NCBI GenBank assembly: GCA_026392215.1
Contig: JAPLCN010000183.1
Location: 1-46,558, forward strand
Source of the DNA: Actinomycetota bacterium
GTDB lineage: Bacteria; Actinomycetota; Humimicrobiia; Humimicrobiales; Humimicrobiaceae
Length of the DNA stretch: 46,558 nucleotides
Reading direction: 5' to 3'
Positions 32,525 to 42,317 of the stretch are shown piece after piece (the stretch's first letter is position 1; each line of letters opens with the position of its first letter). Below the pieces are notes generated by a model that worked only from the letters and a program-made list of their open reading frames with translations, did no database searches and was not told where the DNA came from. Made by a program: the position numbers and the translations under genes.

Positions 32525-33982
32525 TCATGCAATTTTTATAAGCGAACAAACAGTTGCACCTTCACTTTTAAAATAATAAGGCATTATTTCAAAAAATCCA
32601 TCGGATTTAAAATTACATGCTTCACTGTTTTCAGGCGTCAGATCATTAAATATTTGCCCGATATCAATAATTTCAATTTTATATTTATTTTTAAATACAG
32701 ATAAGAAGTTTTCAATAACGTTTTTGTTTTCAAATAAAGAAAGAGTGCAAGTGTAAAAAACCATTTTACCGCCAATTTTTAAATATTCATCACAGTTTTG
32801 CAACATTTTAAGTGAATTTATTTTTAAATGCCTAATGTCACCTGGATTTTTATTATATTTGGCATCAGGATTTTTTGACGAAGTTCCAAGAGCGCTGCAG
32901 GGTGCGTCAATAAAAATTTTATCAAACTTTAAAGCATTTGCATTAATTTTATTATCCTTTGAATAATTGTCTTCTGCAAAACCGGTTTTTAAAAAACTTT
33001 TTTTTGTTGCATCTGCCAGGATAACTTTTATATTTTTAATGCCCATTCTTTTTATATTTTCCCTGATTGAAACCAGCCTGTCTTTATTGTTGTCAATTGC
33101 AATTATTGTTCCGGTATCATTTATTGCTATTGAAGAATTTACAGCTTTCCCGCCTGGAGCGCAGCAAACATCAAGTATAGTTTCATTTTCCATGGGTGCA
33201 AGAAAATATTTTACAGCAATTTGTGAAGACAAATCCTGGATATATATAAATCCGTTTTTTAAAAGATCTGATTTTAATAAATCCTGTGAATCAGATAGAA
33301 TTCCGAAGCTGGAACCCTCAAAATATTCTGCCATCCCGGCACTGCCGATACTTTTTATTTCCTTGTAAATACTGTCTTTGCCTGCTTTTAATGTATTTAT
33401 TTTAAAGTAAATTGTTGGGTTTTCATTTAATGCCTTGCATATCTTTACAGTTTTTTCAATCCGGTATTGTTCGACCCAGTATTTTACAACCCATTCAGGG
33501 AAAGAATAATAAATGCTTATTTTATATATCGGATCCCGGAGTTCTTTAATCTTGCCGCTATATGCAGCCTTTATATTGTCAAGAGAAGTAATCTTTCTTA
33601 AAACTGCATTTACAAAATTTGCAGAACTTAAAGAGCTGTGTTTTTTAGCAATTTCAACGCATTCATTAACTATGCTGTAATCAGGAACCCTGGTTAAAAA
33701 AACTGCTTGAAAAACACCAAGCCTTAAAATGTTTAAAATTTCAAAATCAAGCTTATCTAATTTTATTTTTGAAAAAAAAGAAATGAAATAATCAATACTT
33801 AAATAATTTCTGATTATTCCTTTTGAAATGTTATATACAAAATTTTTATTTACAACGGAAAGCTGTGAATTGTTAAGATAATTGTTTATTAAATCCTTAA
33901 GATTGCAATATTTTTTAAAATAATCATTTAAAATATTAAAAATTATTTCGCGTGAATTTTTTGATTCTTCCCTGTTTTGCAT
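32525..33982 (-). CDS. rsmB: 16S rRNA (cytosine967-C5)-methyltransferase
   Basis: 485-aa RsmB. N-terminal NusB-like RNA-binding domain (about 1-150), then a Rossmann methyltransferase with VCCAPGGKAVNSS (SAM-binding), IDAPCSALGTSS containing the PC motif cysteine, and FYTCTLSLFENK with the second (catalytic) cysteine of the TCT-x-S motif. It starts within the stop of fmt (TAATG, one shared base), implying translational coupling. Confidence 0.95.
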   Translation of the reverse strand: MQNREESKNSREIIFNILNDYFKKYCNLKDLINNYLNNSQLSVVNKNFVYNISKGIIRNYLSIDYFISFFSKIKLDKLDFEILNILRLGVFQAVFLTRVPDYSIVNECVEIAKKHSSLSSANFVNAVLRKITSLDNIKAAYSGKIKELRDPIYKISIYYSFPEWVVKYWVEQYRIEKTVKICKALNENPTIYFKINTLKAGKDSIYKEIKSIGSAGMAEYFEGSSFGILSDSQDLLKSDLLKNGFIYIQDLSSQIAVKYFLAPMENETILDVCCAPGGKAVNSSIAINDTGTIIAIDNNKDRLVSIRENIKRMGIKNIKVILADATKKSFLKTGFAEDNYSKDNKINANALKFDKIFIDAPCSALGTSSKNPDAKYNKNPGDIRHLKINSLKMLQNCDEYLKIGGKMVFYTCTLSLFENKNVIENFLSVFKNKYKIEIIDIGQIFNDLTPENSEACNFKSDGFFEIMPYYFKSEGATVCSLIKIA

Positions 33983-34941
33983 TATTTAAAATAATCACCG
34001 GTTTTAAGTTTATATCCATTTAAAAAATCATAAGATGATATCCTGTTTTTACCTTCTACTTTTACCTCTAATATCCTTAAAGCTTCGCTTTCCCCGCATT
34101 TGACAATTAATCCTTTATCTTTATCAGCTTTAATAATTGCCCCGGCAAAATACTCATTGCCTAACGCGTCCGCTTTTATATCTTCGTCATAATAGTCATA
34201 TTCTACAGCATTTAAAATTTTAATTCTTAAATTACTTAAAACAGTAAAAGCACCTGGCTGGGAACTGAATGCTCTGATTTTATTTATTATCTGTGATGCT
34301 TTTAAAGACCAGTCAATTCTTAAATCATTGCTGTTAAATATTTCAGTATAGCTTGCTTCCCCAACTTGAGGAAAAGATTCAATCATATCTTTATCAATTA
34401 AACCTAATACGCTTAGCAGAAGAGGCGCACCGATTGCAATCAACTTTTTTTCAAGAATGTCTTTATTATCATTTATGCTTATCTTAAATTTCGTTTGAGC
34501 AAGAATATTGCCCGTGTCAAGGCCTGCATCAATACTTATTATGGTGACTCCCGTTTCCACGTCCCCGTTAATTAAAGCCGAAGCAACAGGTGAAGGCCCT
34601 CTGTATTTTGGAAGAAGCGAAGGATGCACATTGATTGCATTGTCATTTGACAGATCAATTACATTTTCAGGTATAATATGCCCGAAACTAACAATAACAA
34701 GCCCGTCAAACCTTAAACCAAGCAGTTTCTGAAAAATATTATCATCCATCTTTTTTATTTCAATATATTTCAAATCAAGCTCAAGGGCTTTTAATTTTAC
34801 AGGATTAGGAAGTATTTTTTTACCTCTTCCTGTTTCTTTATCTGTATTGGTTACAACTGCTGCAATCTCATGATCTGATTTATATATAGCTTCAAGAAAG
34901 GGCACAGAAAATTCAGAGGAACCAAAAAAAATTATTTTCAA
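33982..34941 (-). CDS. fmt: Methionyl-tRNA formyltransferase
   Basis: 319-aa formyltransferase of initiator Met-tRNA. N-terminal domain with IIFFGSSEFSVPFLEAI, the NVHPSLLPKYRGPSPVASAL signature including catalytic N and H, GVTIISIDAGLDTG; C-terminal OB-like domain. Works upstream of the deformylase encoded by def, 224 nt away (34942-35165 shows nothing I can identify). Coupled to rsmB by a one-base overlap. Confidence 0.96.
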   Translation of the reverse strand: MKIIFFGSSEFSVPFLEAIYKSDHEIAAVVTNTDKETGRGKKILPNPVKLKALELDLKYIEIKKMDDNIFQKLLGLRFDGLVIVSFGHIIPENVIDLSNDNAINVHPSLLPKYRGPSPVASALINGDVETGVTIISIDAGLDTGNILAQTKFKISINDNKDILEKKLIAIGAPLLLSVLGLIDKDMIESFPQVGEASYTEIFNSNDLRIDWSLKASQIINKIRAFSSQPGAFTVLSNLRIKILNAVEYDYYDEDIKADALGNEYFAGAIIKADKDKGLIVKCGESEALRILEVKVEGKNRISSYDFLNGYKLKTGDYFK

Positions 34942-35165
34942 GCTATGCCTTCCTTAACTAAGATATTAAAGATAATTAAAATTATAAATCAAAACGTAAG
35001 TTAATATAATCAATTTTGTTTTAAATAATTGTATGCTTGCTGCGCAGGAATATTTATTTTATTAATTCTAAAAAATAAGGTGCCGCAAAAACTACCGGAT
35101 ATTGATAGGCGGTTAAAAAGTTTTTTTATTTATTTTAGTTATTAAGGCTTAAATAAAAAAGCGTG

Positions 35166-35657
35166 TTATGATTTTTCTGAAATCTTTACCATTAATTCTC
35201 TTTTAGCTTCCTTGTCAAGATAGTCAATAAACAGCTTTCCGTTAAGATGATCTACCTCATGTAAAAATATTCTTGCAAGCATGCCTTCTGCCTCAAAAGT
35301 TATTCTTTCTGCTTTGAGAGTTATTGCTGTAATCTGAACTTTCCTGGGTCTTTTTAGCATACAGCCTATGGAATACAAACTTAAGCAGCCTTCATGCTGT
35401 TCTTCTTCTTCCTCTTTGTCAATTATTTTTATTTCAGGGTTAATATAAACCTCAATTTTCCCCCAGTTTATAGCAATTACTCTTTTGAGCACTCCTATCT
35501 GAACCGCAGCAAGGCCTACGGCATTATATTCATCCAGGTTGATTGTATCAATCATATCTTTAATGAGCCGTGAAATTTCCTTATCAATTTTTTCAACTTT
35601 TTCACTTATTTTTCTTAAAACCGGATCACCGATTTTTCTTATAGTTTTTACTGCCAT
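35166..35657 (-). CDS. def: Peptide deformylase
   Basis: 163-aa deformylase. The three motifs are intact: GLAAVQIG (48-55), EGCLSL (89-94, metal ligand C91) and HEVDH (133-137). Removes the N-formyl group added through Fmt. It starts 16 nt after priA and belongs to the conserved coaBC-priA-def-fmt-rsmB neighbourhood. Confidence 0.96.
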   Translation of the reverse strand: MAVKTIRKIGDPVLRKISEKVEKIDKEISRLIKDMIDTINLDEYNAVGLAAVQIGVLKRVIAINWGKIEVYINPEIKIIDKEEEEEQHEGCLSLYSIGCMLKRPRKVQITAITLKAERITFEAEGMLARIFLHEVDHLNGKLFIDYLDKEAKRELMVKISEKS

Positions 35658-35673
35658 TACTTATCCTTTATTC

Positions 35674-38139
35674 TTACAATATCCATACGGGATCAATATC
35701 AATTATAAACCTGCAATCTTTTTCTATTTTAATCACCTTTATTAATTTAGTAAACTTGCTTACAAACTTATTTATTCTAAATGTTTTTATTAAAATATGC
35801 CATCTGTAATACTGGTTTAATTTAACGAAAGGCGCTGGTGATGGCCCGAGTAATTTGTCTGAACCATCATCTATTATTTTAACCAGTTCGCCATATAACC
35901 TGTAGATCTCATGCTTTGCTTTTTCTTCAACTTTGCAAGAAATAATTATGTTGACTAAATTTGAGAATGGCGGATAATCCAGTTCCTTCCTGCTTAGCAA
36001 TTCCTTTTCGTAAAATTCTTCATAGCTGCCGGAAGTAAAACTTTTTATTATTATGCTTTCAGGCTTAAATGTCTGAACTATTACTTTCCCCTGCCTGCTG
36101 CTCCTGCCCGTTCTTCCTGAAACCTGTGTTAAAAGTGAAAAAACTCTTTCATTTATATGGTAATCCGGAAGTGAAAGCATGCTGTCAATATTAATAACGC
36201 CAACAAGCGAAACATCTTCTATATCAAGGCCTTTTGAAACCATTTGAGTACCTATAAGAATAGAAGGGCTTTGGCTGATAAACCTGTTTAAAATTTCTTC
36301 ATGCGACTTCTTTTTTGAAGTAACATCCGAATCCATTCTTATAATGGGAACGGCTGAAAACCTTTGCTTTAACTTTGATTCAACTTTTTGTATGCCGGTT
36401 CCATATAAAGTTATCCTTTTGCTTTTACATAAACGGCACTCATTTGTAAAAGATTCTTCACTTCCGCAGTGATGGCATTTCAATTTTTTTTCACTTATAT
36501 GAAAAGTGTATGCAAGATTACAGTTTTCACATTTGGGGATAAAACCGCATTCATTGCATATAACAAAGTTGCTGTATCCTCTCCTGTTTATAAATATTAT
36601 TGCTTTCTCATTTTTATCAGTTGCATTTTTTATATTATCAAATAGTGCATTTGTAATGATTTCATCTTCCCTGGATTTATCTATCTTTTTTAAATCAACA
36701 ATCTGCTTGATAATTTCATTATTTTTATATATTTTTTCCGGCATGCAAAGTATTGTTGAATTTTCATCATTTCTAAATTTGTATTTTAATGTGATGGATG
36801 GAGTAGCACTTCCGAACACAACCGGTATTTTCAGAATTTTACCCAGTTTCATTACTGTGTCTATAGCATTGTATCTCAAATTGGAATTTTCCTTATAAGA
36901 GGCGTCATGCTCCTCATCAACAATAATTATCCCTAAATTTAATATCGGAGTAAAAATTGCAGATCTTGTACCTATAACAATATTTATTTTTCCATCCAGT
37001 ATATCAAGCCATTTTTCATACCTTTCATTTTCACTCATTCCTGAATGGTAAACTGAAAGCCCGCTGGCAAATACATTTTTAAAATTGGAATATAGTTGTG
37101 GGGTAAGTGAAATTTCCGGGGTAAGTATCAGTGCACTTTTATTTTTTTTTATAGCATCTTTTACGCATCTTATATAAACTTCTGTCTTACCGCTGCCCGT
37201 AACACCTTCAATTAAAAAATTGTGGTAAGTATTATTTCCGGTAACGGTTGTAATTTTATTTACACAATTTTCCTGATAACTGTTTAGCTTTATTTCATTT
37301 TTAAGATTTGGATTTTTAATATAATTATCATAATTAAAATCTCTTTTTAGTGTTTTCTTTCCCTTGAAAATAAGTCCCTTCCTGATAAGTGCCTTAAGGC
37401 TGTACTCTGTCGCTTTTGTATTTTCCAGTATTGTTTCTTTTACAGATTCAGGGTTTATTTGCAGAAATTTTATTATATTTTTTTGAGAATCATTTTTTAT
37501 CAGGGGCAAATCATTTAATTTCACAGCCCCGTCAATTAACTTATAAATATCTATGAGCCTGGGCTTGATTTTAAGTTCAGAAAGCATATATCTGACTGTT
37601 ACAAAATTCTCTTTTTCAAGCTTTTTAAATATATTTTTTACCTTATTTTCTGTGAAGTTTTCCTTTTCAGAAATTATCCTTATTAAATCATTTTCGAGGT
37701 ATTTGCCATTAAAATTTATATTTAAAAAAAATGGATACTTATTTAAAAGATCAGTTATAAAATCAAGATTAAAAAATATAAAACGGTTGATTTTATAATT
37801 ATAGCCGGGAGGCATAAACAGCTTCAGGGCGCTTCCCATTGAAGACATATAATAAAAACTTAACCAGTAAGCCAGCTTCAGCCTGCTAAAATCAAAAAAA
37901 GGGCGCGAAAATAAAATATCCTTTATTTCTTTAACTTCCCTGCCGGAGCTTGTTTTGAAAAAAGATTTGCTTTTTAATTTGCTGACAAATCCAATTTCCA
38001 GGCGCTTGCCAAATGGAACAAGGATAAGACTGCCGACCTTAATGCCGTTTAAGAGATTTTCAGGTATTAAATAATCAAATGGCGAGCTAATTTCAGAAGT
38101 TTCTAAATTTAAATACACTTCAGCAAAATTACTCGCCAT
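35674..38139 (-). CDS. priA: Primosomal protein N' (replication restart helicase)
   Basis: 821-aa PriA. N-terminal 3'-DNA-binding and winged-helix regions; DEAD-type helicase with Walker A EGVTGSGKTEVYI near 315 and VDEEHDASYKE near 407; helicase motifs GSATPS and QVSGRTGR; the zinc-binding insertion between about 525 and 570 with pairs CNEC, CENC, CHHC and CRLC (eight cysteines). Length is normal. The 285-nt gap upstream carries most of the tandem duplication described below. Confidence 0.96.
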   Translation of the reverse strand: MASNFAEVYLNLETSEISSPFDYLIPENLLNGIKVGSLILVPFGKRLEIGFVSKLKSKSFFKTSSGREVKEIKDILFSRPFFDFSRLKLAYWLSFYYMSSMGSALKLFMPPGYNYKINRFIFFNLDFITDLLNKYPFFLNINFNGKYLENDLIRIISEKENFTENKVKNIFKKLEKENFVTVRYMLSELKIKPRLIDIYKLIDGAVKLNDLPLIKNDSQKNIIKFLQINPESVKETILENTKATEYSLKALIRKGLIFKGKKTLKRDFNYDNYIKNPNLKNEIKLNSYQENCVNKITTVTGNNTYHNFLIEGVTGSGKTEVYIRCVKDAIKKNKSALILTPEISLTPQLYSNFKNVFASGLSVYHSGMSENERYEKWLDILDGKINIVIGTRSAIFTPILNLGIIIVDEEHDASYKENSNLRYNAIDTVMKLGKILKIPVVFGSATPSITLKYKFRNDENSTILCMPEKIYKNNEIIKQIVDLKKIDKSREDEIITNALFDNIKNATDKNEKAIIFINRRGYSNFVICNECGFIPKCENCNLAYTFHISEKKLKCHHCGSEESFTNECRLCKSKRITLYGTGIQKVESKLKQRFSAVPIIRMDSDVTSKKKSHEEILNRFISQSPSILIGTQMVSKGLDIEDVSLVGVINIDSMLSLPDYHINERVFSLLTQVSGRTGRSSRQGKVIVQTFKPESIIIKSFTSGSYEEFYEKELLSRKELDYPPFSNLVNIIISCKVEEKAKHEIYRLYGELVKIIDDGSDKLLGPSPAPFVKLNQYYRWHILIKTFRINKFVSKFTKLIKVIKIEKDCRFIIDIDPVWIL

Positions 38140-38169
38140 TTTAATTATTAAAAAAATTATTAATTAATT

Positions 38170-38448
38170 TGCAGAAATTATCTATTTAATTATGCTTTCT
38201 TAATCGGGTTATATTAAATATTATCTGATTTTCCTGCTTTGACTGCCTTGTTTTAAATCAGAAAAATATTTTTTATCCATAATAATTATAAACCTAAATA
38301 ACTTTTAATGCAGAAATTATCTATTTAATTATGCTTTCTTAATCAGGTTATATTAAATATTATCTGATTTTCCTGCTTTGACTGCCTTGTTTTAAATCAG
38401 AAAAATATTTTTTATCCATAATAATTATAAACCTAAATAACTTTTAAT
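38170..38448. repeat. Tandem 139-bp duplication covering the metK 3' end
   Basis: Two adjacent copies (38170-38309 and 38309-38448, period 139) differ at one base (G38206 versus A38345). The right copy holds the last seven or so codons and stop of metK plus downstream sequence; the left copy repeats this, so an orphan metK tail lies in the intergenic region. Each copy contains an 8-bp inverted repeat TCTGATTT...AAATCAGA (38224-38262 and 38363-38401). The near-identity indicates a recent event or an assembly artefact. Confidence 0.97.
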
Positions 38449-39627
38449 TTCTTCAACTCTGTCCAGTCTTTCCCATGTAAAGTCTCTGTCGTTTCTTCCA
38501 AAATGGCCGTATGAAGCTGTTTTTCTGTAAATTGGCCTTAACAGGTCAAGATTTTTAATTATTGCAGCAGGTCGTAAATCGAAAAGTTCAGTTATGCAAT
38601 CTTCGATCTTGTTTCTGTCGACTTTTTCAGTGTTAAAAGTTTCAACCATAACTGAAACCGGATGAGCTACCCCTATAGCATACGCGATCTGAACTTCAAT
38701 TTTTTCTGCAGCACCAGCAGCTACAATATTTTTTGCAACGTGTCTTACAGCATAAGCGGCTGAACGGTCAACCTTTGAAGGGTCTTTCCCGGAGAAACAT
38801 CCTCCACCATGCCTTGCCATTCCGCCATAAGTATCAACTATAATTTTTCTTCCTGTAAGTCCGCTGTCTCCCATAGGACCTCCTACAGTAAAAGCACCGG
38901 TAGGATTTACATAAACTTTAAAGTCATCATTTAAATACTTTTCCGGAATTATAGGTTTTATAACAAATTCTTTCATATCCGGTGCAATCTGGCTTTCAAT
39001 GCTGATTTCCGGTTGATGTTGTGTTGAAACTACAATACTATCCACCATAACAGGTTTCCAGTTTTCATATTTTATAGTAACCTGCGTTTTGCCATCCGGA
39101 CGAAGATAAGGTAGCATGCCTGATTTTCTTACTTCAGCCAGTCTTTGGGCAAGCTTATGAGCAAGCATTATCGGAAGGGGCATATATTCAGGTGTTTCAT
39201 TGCATGCATAACCAAACATCATCCCCTGGTCTCCTGCACCCTGAAGATCAAGCTCATCTGTATAGCCATTACCTATTTTTGCTTCCATTGCCTTTGAAAC
39301 ACCCATATTGATGTCAGGTGATTGCTTGCCTAAAGTTACTATAACACCACAAGTATCTGCATCAAAACCATATTTTGCTCTTGTATATCCAATATCTCTT
39401 ACAACTTGTCTTGCTATATCAGGTATCTCTACATAAGTATTTGTTGTTACCTCTCCTGCTATAACAATCAGACCTGTTTTAACTAAGGTTTCTACTGCAA
39501 CATGTGCTTTTTTATCTTCTGCAATAATAGAATCTAATATAGCATCAGAAATCTGATCGCACATTTTGTCAGGATGTCCTTCAGTTACAGATTCTGAAGT
39601 GAATAAATGATTTCCGCCTTTTGCCAT
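38425..39627 (-). CDS. metK: S-adenosylmethionine synthetase
   Basis: 400-aa SAM synthetase making SAM from methionine and [19 protein letters not shown] near the start, [12 protein letters not shown] (ATP-binding), and [19 protein letters not shown] (P-loop-like) are diagnostic. A strong AGGAGG precedes the ATG. I see no SAM riboswitch in the 144 nt upstream. Its last codons are duplicated just downstream. Confidence 0.97.
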   Translation of the reverse strand: MAKGGNHLFTSESVTEGHPDKMCDQISDAILDSIIAEDKKAHVAVETLVKTGLIVIAGEVTTNTYVEIPDIARQVVRDIGYTRAKYGFDADTCGVIVTLGKQSPDINMGVSKAMEAKIGNGYTDELDLQGAGDQGMMFGYACNETPEYMPLPIMLAHKLAQRLAEVRKSGMLPYLRPDGKTQVTIKYENWKPVMVDSIVVSTQHQPEISIESQIAPDMKEFVIKPIIPEKYLNDDFKVYVNPTGAFTVGGPMGDSGLTGRKIIVDTYGGMARHGGGCFSGKDPSKVDRSAAYAVRHVAKNIVAAGAAEKIEVQIAYAIGVAHPVSVMVETFNTEKVDRNKIEDCITELFDLRPAAIIKNLDLLRPIYRKTASYGHFGRNDRDFTWERLDRVEEIKSYLGL

Positions 39628-39771
39628 TAATTTTCCTCCTGTAATAAAATAAAATTTTAACTATTTTAATTCAATTTCTTAATTAGTTATTGGTGATAAC
39701 TTAAGTTTTTTTGTAAATTTTCCGGCTTTATAAGCTCAAAATTTTATAATTTTTTAACTTTAGTAAATTGT

Positions 39772-40995
39772 TCACCATAAATTAATTATTTCATTTATTA
39801 TCTCTCTTGAAATAATTCTTTTTTTTGATTTTTGTATCTTTTTAACATCTCCCTGGCGATTAATAATGGATACTTCATTATAATCGCTTTCAAAACCTAT
39901 ATCGTTTCTTGAAATATCATTGACTACAATAAGGTCAATTTTGTTTCTATTTAATTTTTCTAAGCCGTATTCTATATTTTCTCCGCTTTCAGCAGCAAAT
40001 CCTACAAGAACCTGTTTATCATTTTTTATTTCTGAAAGAATTTTTAAAATATTTTCATTTTCCTTAAAACTGATTTTAGACAGTATGTCACGGTTTTTTT
40101 TCAGCTTGTAATCATATGTTTTTTCAGGAATTATATCAGAAACAGCAGCAGACATTATAATAACATCAGCAGCACTGAAGAATTCCATGATTTTTTCTTT
40201 CATTTCTTTAGTGTTATTAACACAATATGTCTCACCGCCATAAACTTTTGGCATGCCCTTTGACGTGCTGATTAATATTACTTTTTGTGCACCTCTGAAT
40301 TTAGCTTCCATTGCAAGAGCATATCCCATTTTTCCGCTTGAATAATTTGAAATATATCTTACGGGATCTATATTTTCCCTCGTGCCGCCAGCTGTGATAA
40401 GAACTGTTTTCCCCTTAAGGTCATTATCTATCTTTAGTAAATCTGTCAGGCTTTCAATTATTTTATCCTCCTCTTCAAGCCTGCCTGTTCCTATAGTCCC
40501 GCATGCCAGGCTGCCTTCAGAAGGCCCGATAAAGAAATAATTTCCCAGATCTTTTAACTTTGCAATGTTTTCCTGCAAAATTGGATTTAACCACATATTT
40601 TCATTCATAGCAGGAGCAATCAAAACCGGACAGTTTGCAGCGCTTACAGCAGTAGTTAAAAAATTATCACAGATTCCGCACGCAATTTTAGAAATTGTAT
40701 TAGCGCTTGCAGGTGCGATCAGTATAACGTCTGCGCTTTGAGGCAAACTGATATGATAAATATTTTCATTATTTTCAAACATGCCGGTTATTGCTTTATT
40801 GCCGCTTATTGCGCTAAAAGTTATGGGGTTAATAAAACTTACGGCATTGTCTGTAAGGATTGGAAAAACCTGAGCTCCTTCTTTCACCAGCCTTGAACAT
40901 ATATACGCAGATTTGTAGGCAGCTATGCCGCCGGTTACGCCTAAAATTATTTTTTTGCCTTTTAGTGCCTTGCAATCAAGGTCATTTAATTCCAT
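39772..40995 (-). CDS. coaBC: Bifunctional phosphopantothenoylcysteine decarboxylase/phosphopantothenate-cysteine ligase
   Basis: 407-aa CoaBC (Dfp). N-terminal CoaC flavoprotein: GVTGGIAAYKSA (19-30), active-site H81 in HISL, PAMNENMW (128-135), C165 in LACGTIGTGRL. C-terminal CoaB ligase from about 195 with TAGGTRENIDPVRYISN and SSGKMGYALA, and KLKK near 297. Both halves appear intact. Overlaps rpoZ by 14 nt. Confidence 0.96.
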   Translation of the reverse strand: MELNDLDCKALKGKKIILGVTGGIAAYKSAYICSRLVKEGAQVFPILTDNAVSFINPITFSAISGNKAITGMFENNENIYHISLPQSADVILIAPASANTISKIACGICDNFLTTAVSAANCPVLIAPAMNENMWLNPILQENIAKLKDLGNYFFIGPSEGSLACGTIGTGRLEEEDKIIESLTDLLKIDNDLKGKTVLITAGGTRENIDPVRYISNYSSGKMGYALAMEAKFRGAQKVILISTSKGMPKVYGGETYCVNNTKEMKEKIMEFFSAADVIIMSAAVSDIIPEKTYDYKLKKNRDILSKISFKENENILKILSEIKNDKQVLVGFAAESGENIEYGLEKLNRNKIDLIVVNDISRNDIGFESDYNEVSIINRQGDVKKIQKSKKRIISREIINEIINLW

Positions 40996-41224
40996 CTTTC
41001 ACTCTTAGATAATCTATTTTACCTTCTTTAATTTCATTAAACGCAATTTCCAGGGGATCCACTGAACCTGCCGATGCTAATGGAGCAATAATATTTGTCC
41101 TTTCCATATTTTTCTTTGCCTTAAAATAATCTGCAAGTTCCCTGGATCTTTTTGCCATTTCTATGCATAAAGTAAATTTGTTGTCAACCTTATCCAGCAA
41201 TTCATCAATATTAGGTAAGCTCAT
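40982..41224 (-). CDS. rpoZ: DNA-directed RNA polymerase omega subunit
   Basis: 80-aa omega subunit, which stabilises the beta' subunit in RNA polymerase. NKFTLCIEMAKRSRELADYF (15-34) corresponds to the conserved omega helix with A-K-R-x-R-x-L. Overlaps gmk by 4 nt (ATGA) and coaBC by 14 nt, so the three genes form a tightly coupled unit as in many Gram-positive-type genomes. Confidence 0.93.
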   Translation of the reverse strand: MSLPNIDELLDKVDNKFTLCIEMAKRSRELADYFKAKKNMERTNIIAPLASAGSVDPLEIAFNEIKEGKIDYLRVKDGIK

Positions 41225-41814
41225 TTGTTTAAAATCCCTCCACTTTTTGAAGTTAATACATGTAGTAAATTTTTTAAAGCCTCATTATAGTTATTATTAA
41301 TAATTATGCAATCATAATATTTCTCATATTTCATTTCTTCTTTTGCTTTTTCAATCCTGTTTAAAATTACCGTCTCACATTCAGTTGCTCTTTTCCGCAA
41401 CCTTTTTTCCAGCTGGACAGTGTCAGAAACAGTAATAAAAATTAAATAAGCATCGGGCATGGTTTTTTTTACTTTCATTGCTCCTATAACTTCTATTTCC
41501 AGAACTACATTTATCCCTTTGCTTAAGTTATCCTCAACAAATTTTACCTGAGTCCCGTAATAATATCCGCAATACTCTACCCACTCCAGTAACTGTTTGT
41601 TTTCTATCATTTTTTTAAATTCAGTTTCGCTTAAAAAATGATAATTTTTACCCTGAACTTCACCAGTTCTTGCAGACCTTGTCGTTGCCGATGTCGACCT
41701 AGTAAAATTATCAAGTTCTGACAATGCTTCCCTGACTAAAGTGCTTTTGCCAACTCCGGATGGGCCCGAAATTACAAATAAAGTTCCTCTTACAGTATTT
41801 TGTTTTTGATCCAT
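41221..41814 (-). CDS. gmk: Guanylate kinase
   Basis: 197-aa GMP kinase. P-loop ISGPSGVGKSTL (15-26), GMP-binding TRSARTGEVQGKNYHFL (40-56), and the lid with RLRKRATE. Standard length. Located between mihF and rpoZ. Confidence 0.97.
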   Translation of the reverse strand: MDQKQNTVRGTLFVISGPSGVGKSTLVREALSELDNFTRSTSATTRSARTGEVQGKNYHFLSETEFKKMIENKQLLEWVEYCGYYYGTQVKFVEDNLSKGINVVLEIEVIGAMKVKKTMPDAYLIFITVSDTVQLEKRLRKRATECETVILNRIEKAKEEMKYEKYYDCIIINNNYNEALKNLLHVLTSKSGGILNK

Positions 41815-41896
41815 ATTAATATTTAAGCTATTGGAAGTTATTGAACTTTTATTAATTTAAAATATTAAATTTTATCTTTTGTTTTTATACGATATA

Positions 41897-42217
41897 TTAA
41901 TAAATTTTAAAATATTTTTTAAAACTTGCTTTTTGTTTTTCACCAAGCCCCTTTATGGTTTTTCTCTCGCTTATGCTTAAGCTATTCAAAATTTTTTTTG
42001 CCTTTATATCTCCTATGCCAGGAAGAGATTTTACAATATCAATTAACTTCATATTACCAACAATATCTTTATAATTTTCACTGCCGTTAAAAACATCGCC
42101 AAGACTGACAATGCCTTTTTTTACAGATTGCTTGATTTCTGCCCTTTGGATTCTGTATAACCTGGCTTTCTTAAGGCTTTCATCCCGTTTTTCTTTTGAA
42201 ATATGCGGAACCGGCAC
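41897..42217 (-). CDS. mihF: Actinobacterial-type integration host factor (mIHF)
   Basis: 106-aa nucleoid-associated protein of the mycobacterial/streptomycete integration host factor family: N-terminal helix with RAEIKQSVKKG, KLIDIVKSLPGIGDIKAKKI (helix-two-turn-helix/HhH-like DNA-binding part) and the closing IKGLGEKQKASFKKY, corresponding to the conserved RGLGDRQ region. In actinobacteria it bends DNA and its gene is next to gmk, exactly as here (82-nt gap). This is the best lineage marker in the window. Not related to the IhfA/IhfB family. Confidence 0.92.
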   Translation of the reverse strand: MPVPHISKEKRDESLKKARLYRIQRAEIKQSVKKGIVSLGDVFNGSENYKDIVGNMKLIDIVKSLPGIGDIKAKKILNSLSISERKTIKGLGEKQKASFKKYFKIY

Positions 42218-42317
42218 GGCAAGTTACCTCATGATAAAAACTGCTTAAAATTACTAAAAATTTTTAAAAATTTTTTTAAAAAGGAATTAATAATTATTAT
42301 TACTATAAAGAAAAAAG

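Noticed and set aside
34942-35165. Possible gene or structured element in the def-fmt gap
   Set aside because: No frame with a ribosome site and no convincing inverted repeat; only weak GC-rich patches (CCGC/GGCGG) that do not form a good stem.
38170-38448. Direct repeats as a CRISPR-like array
   Set aside because: Only two long adjacent copies with no spacers, and they contain the metK tail; a tandem duplication explains everything.
39628-39771. SAM riboswitch upstream of metK
   Set aside because: The gap is short and AT-rich with no GC-rich paired elements or terminator-antiterminator arrangement.
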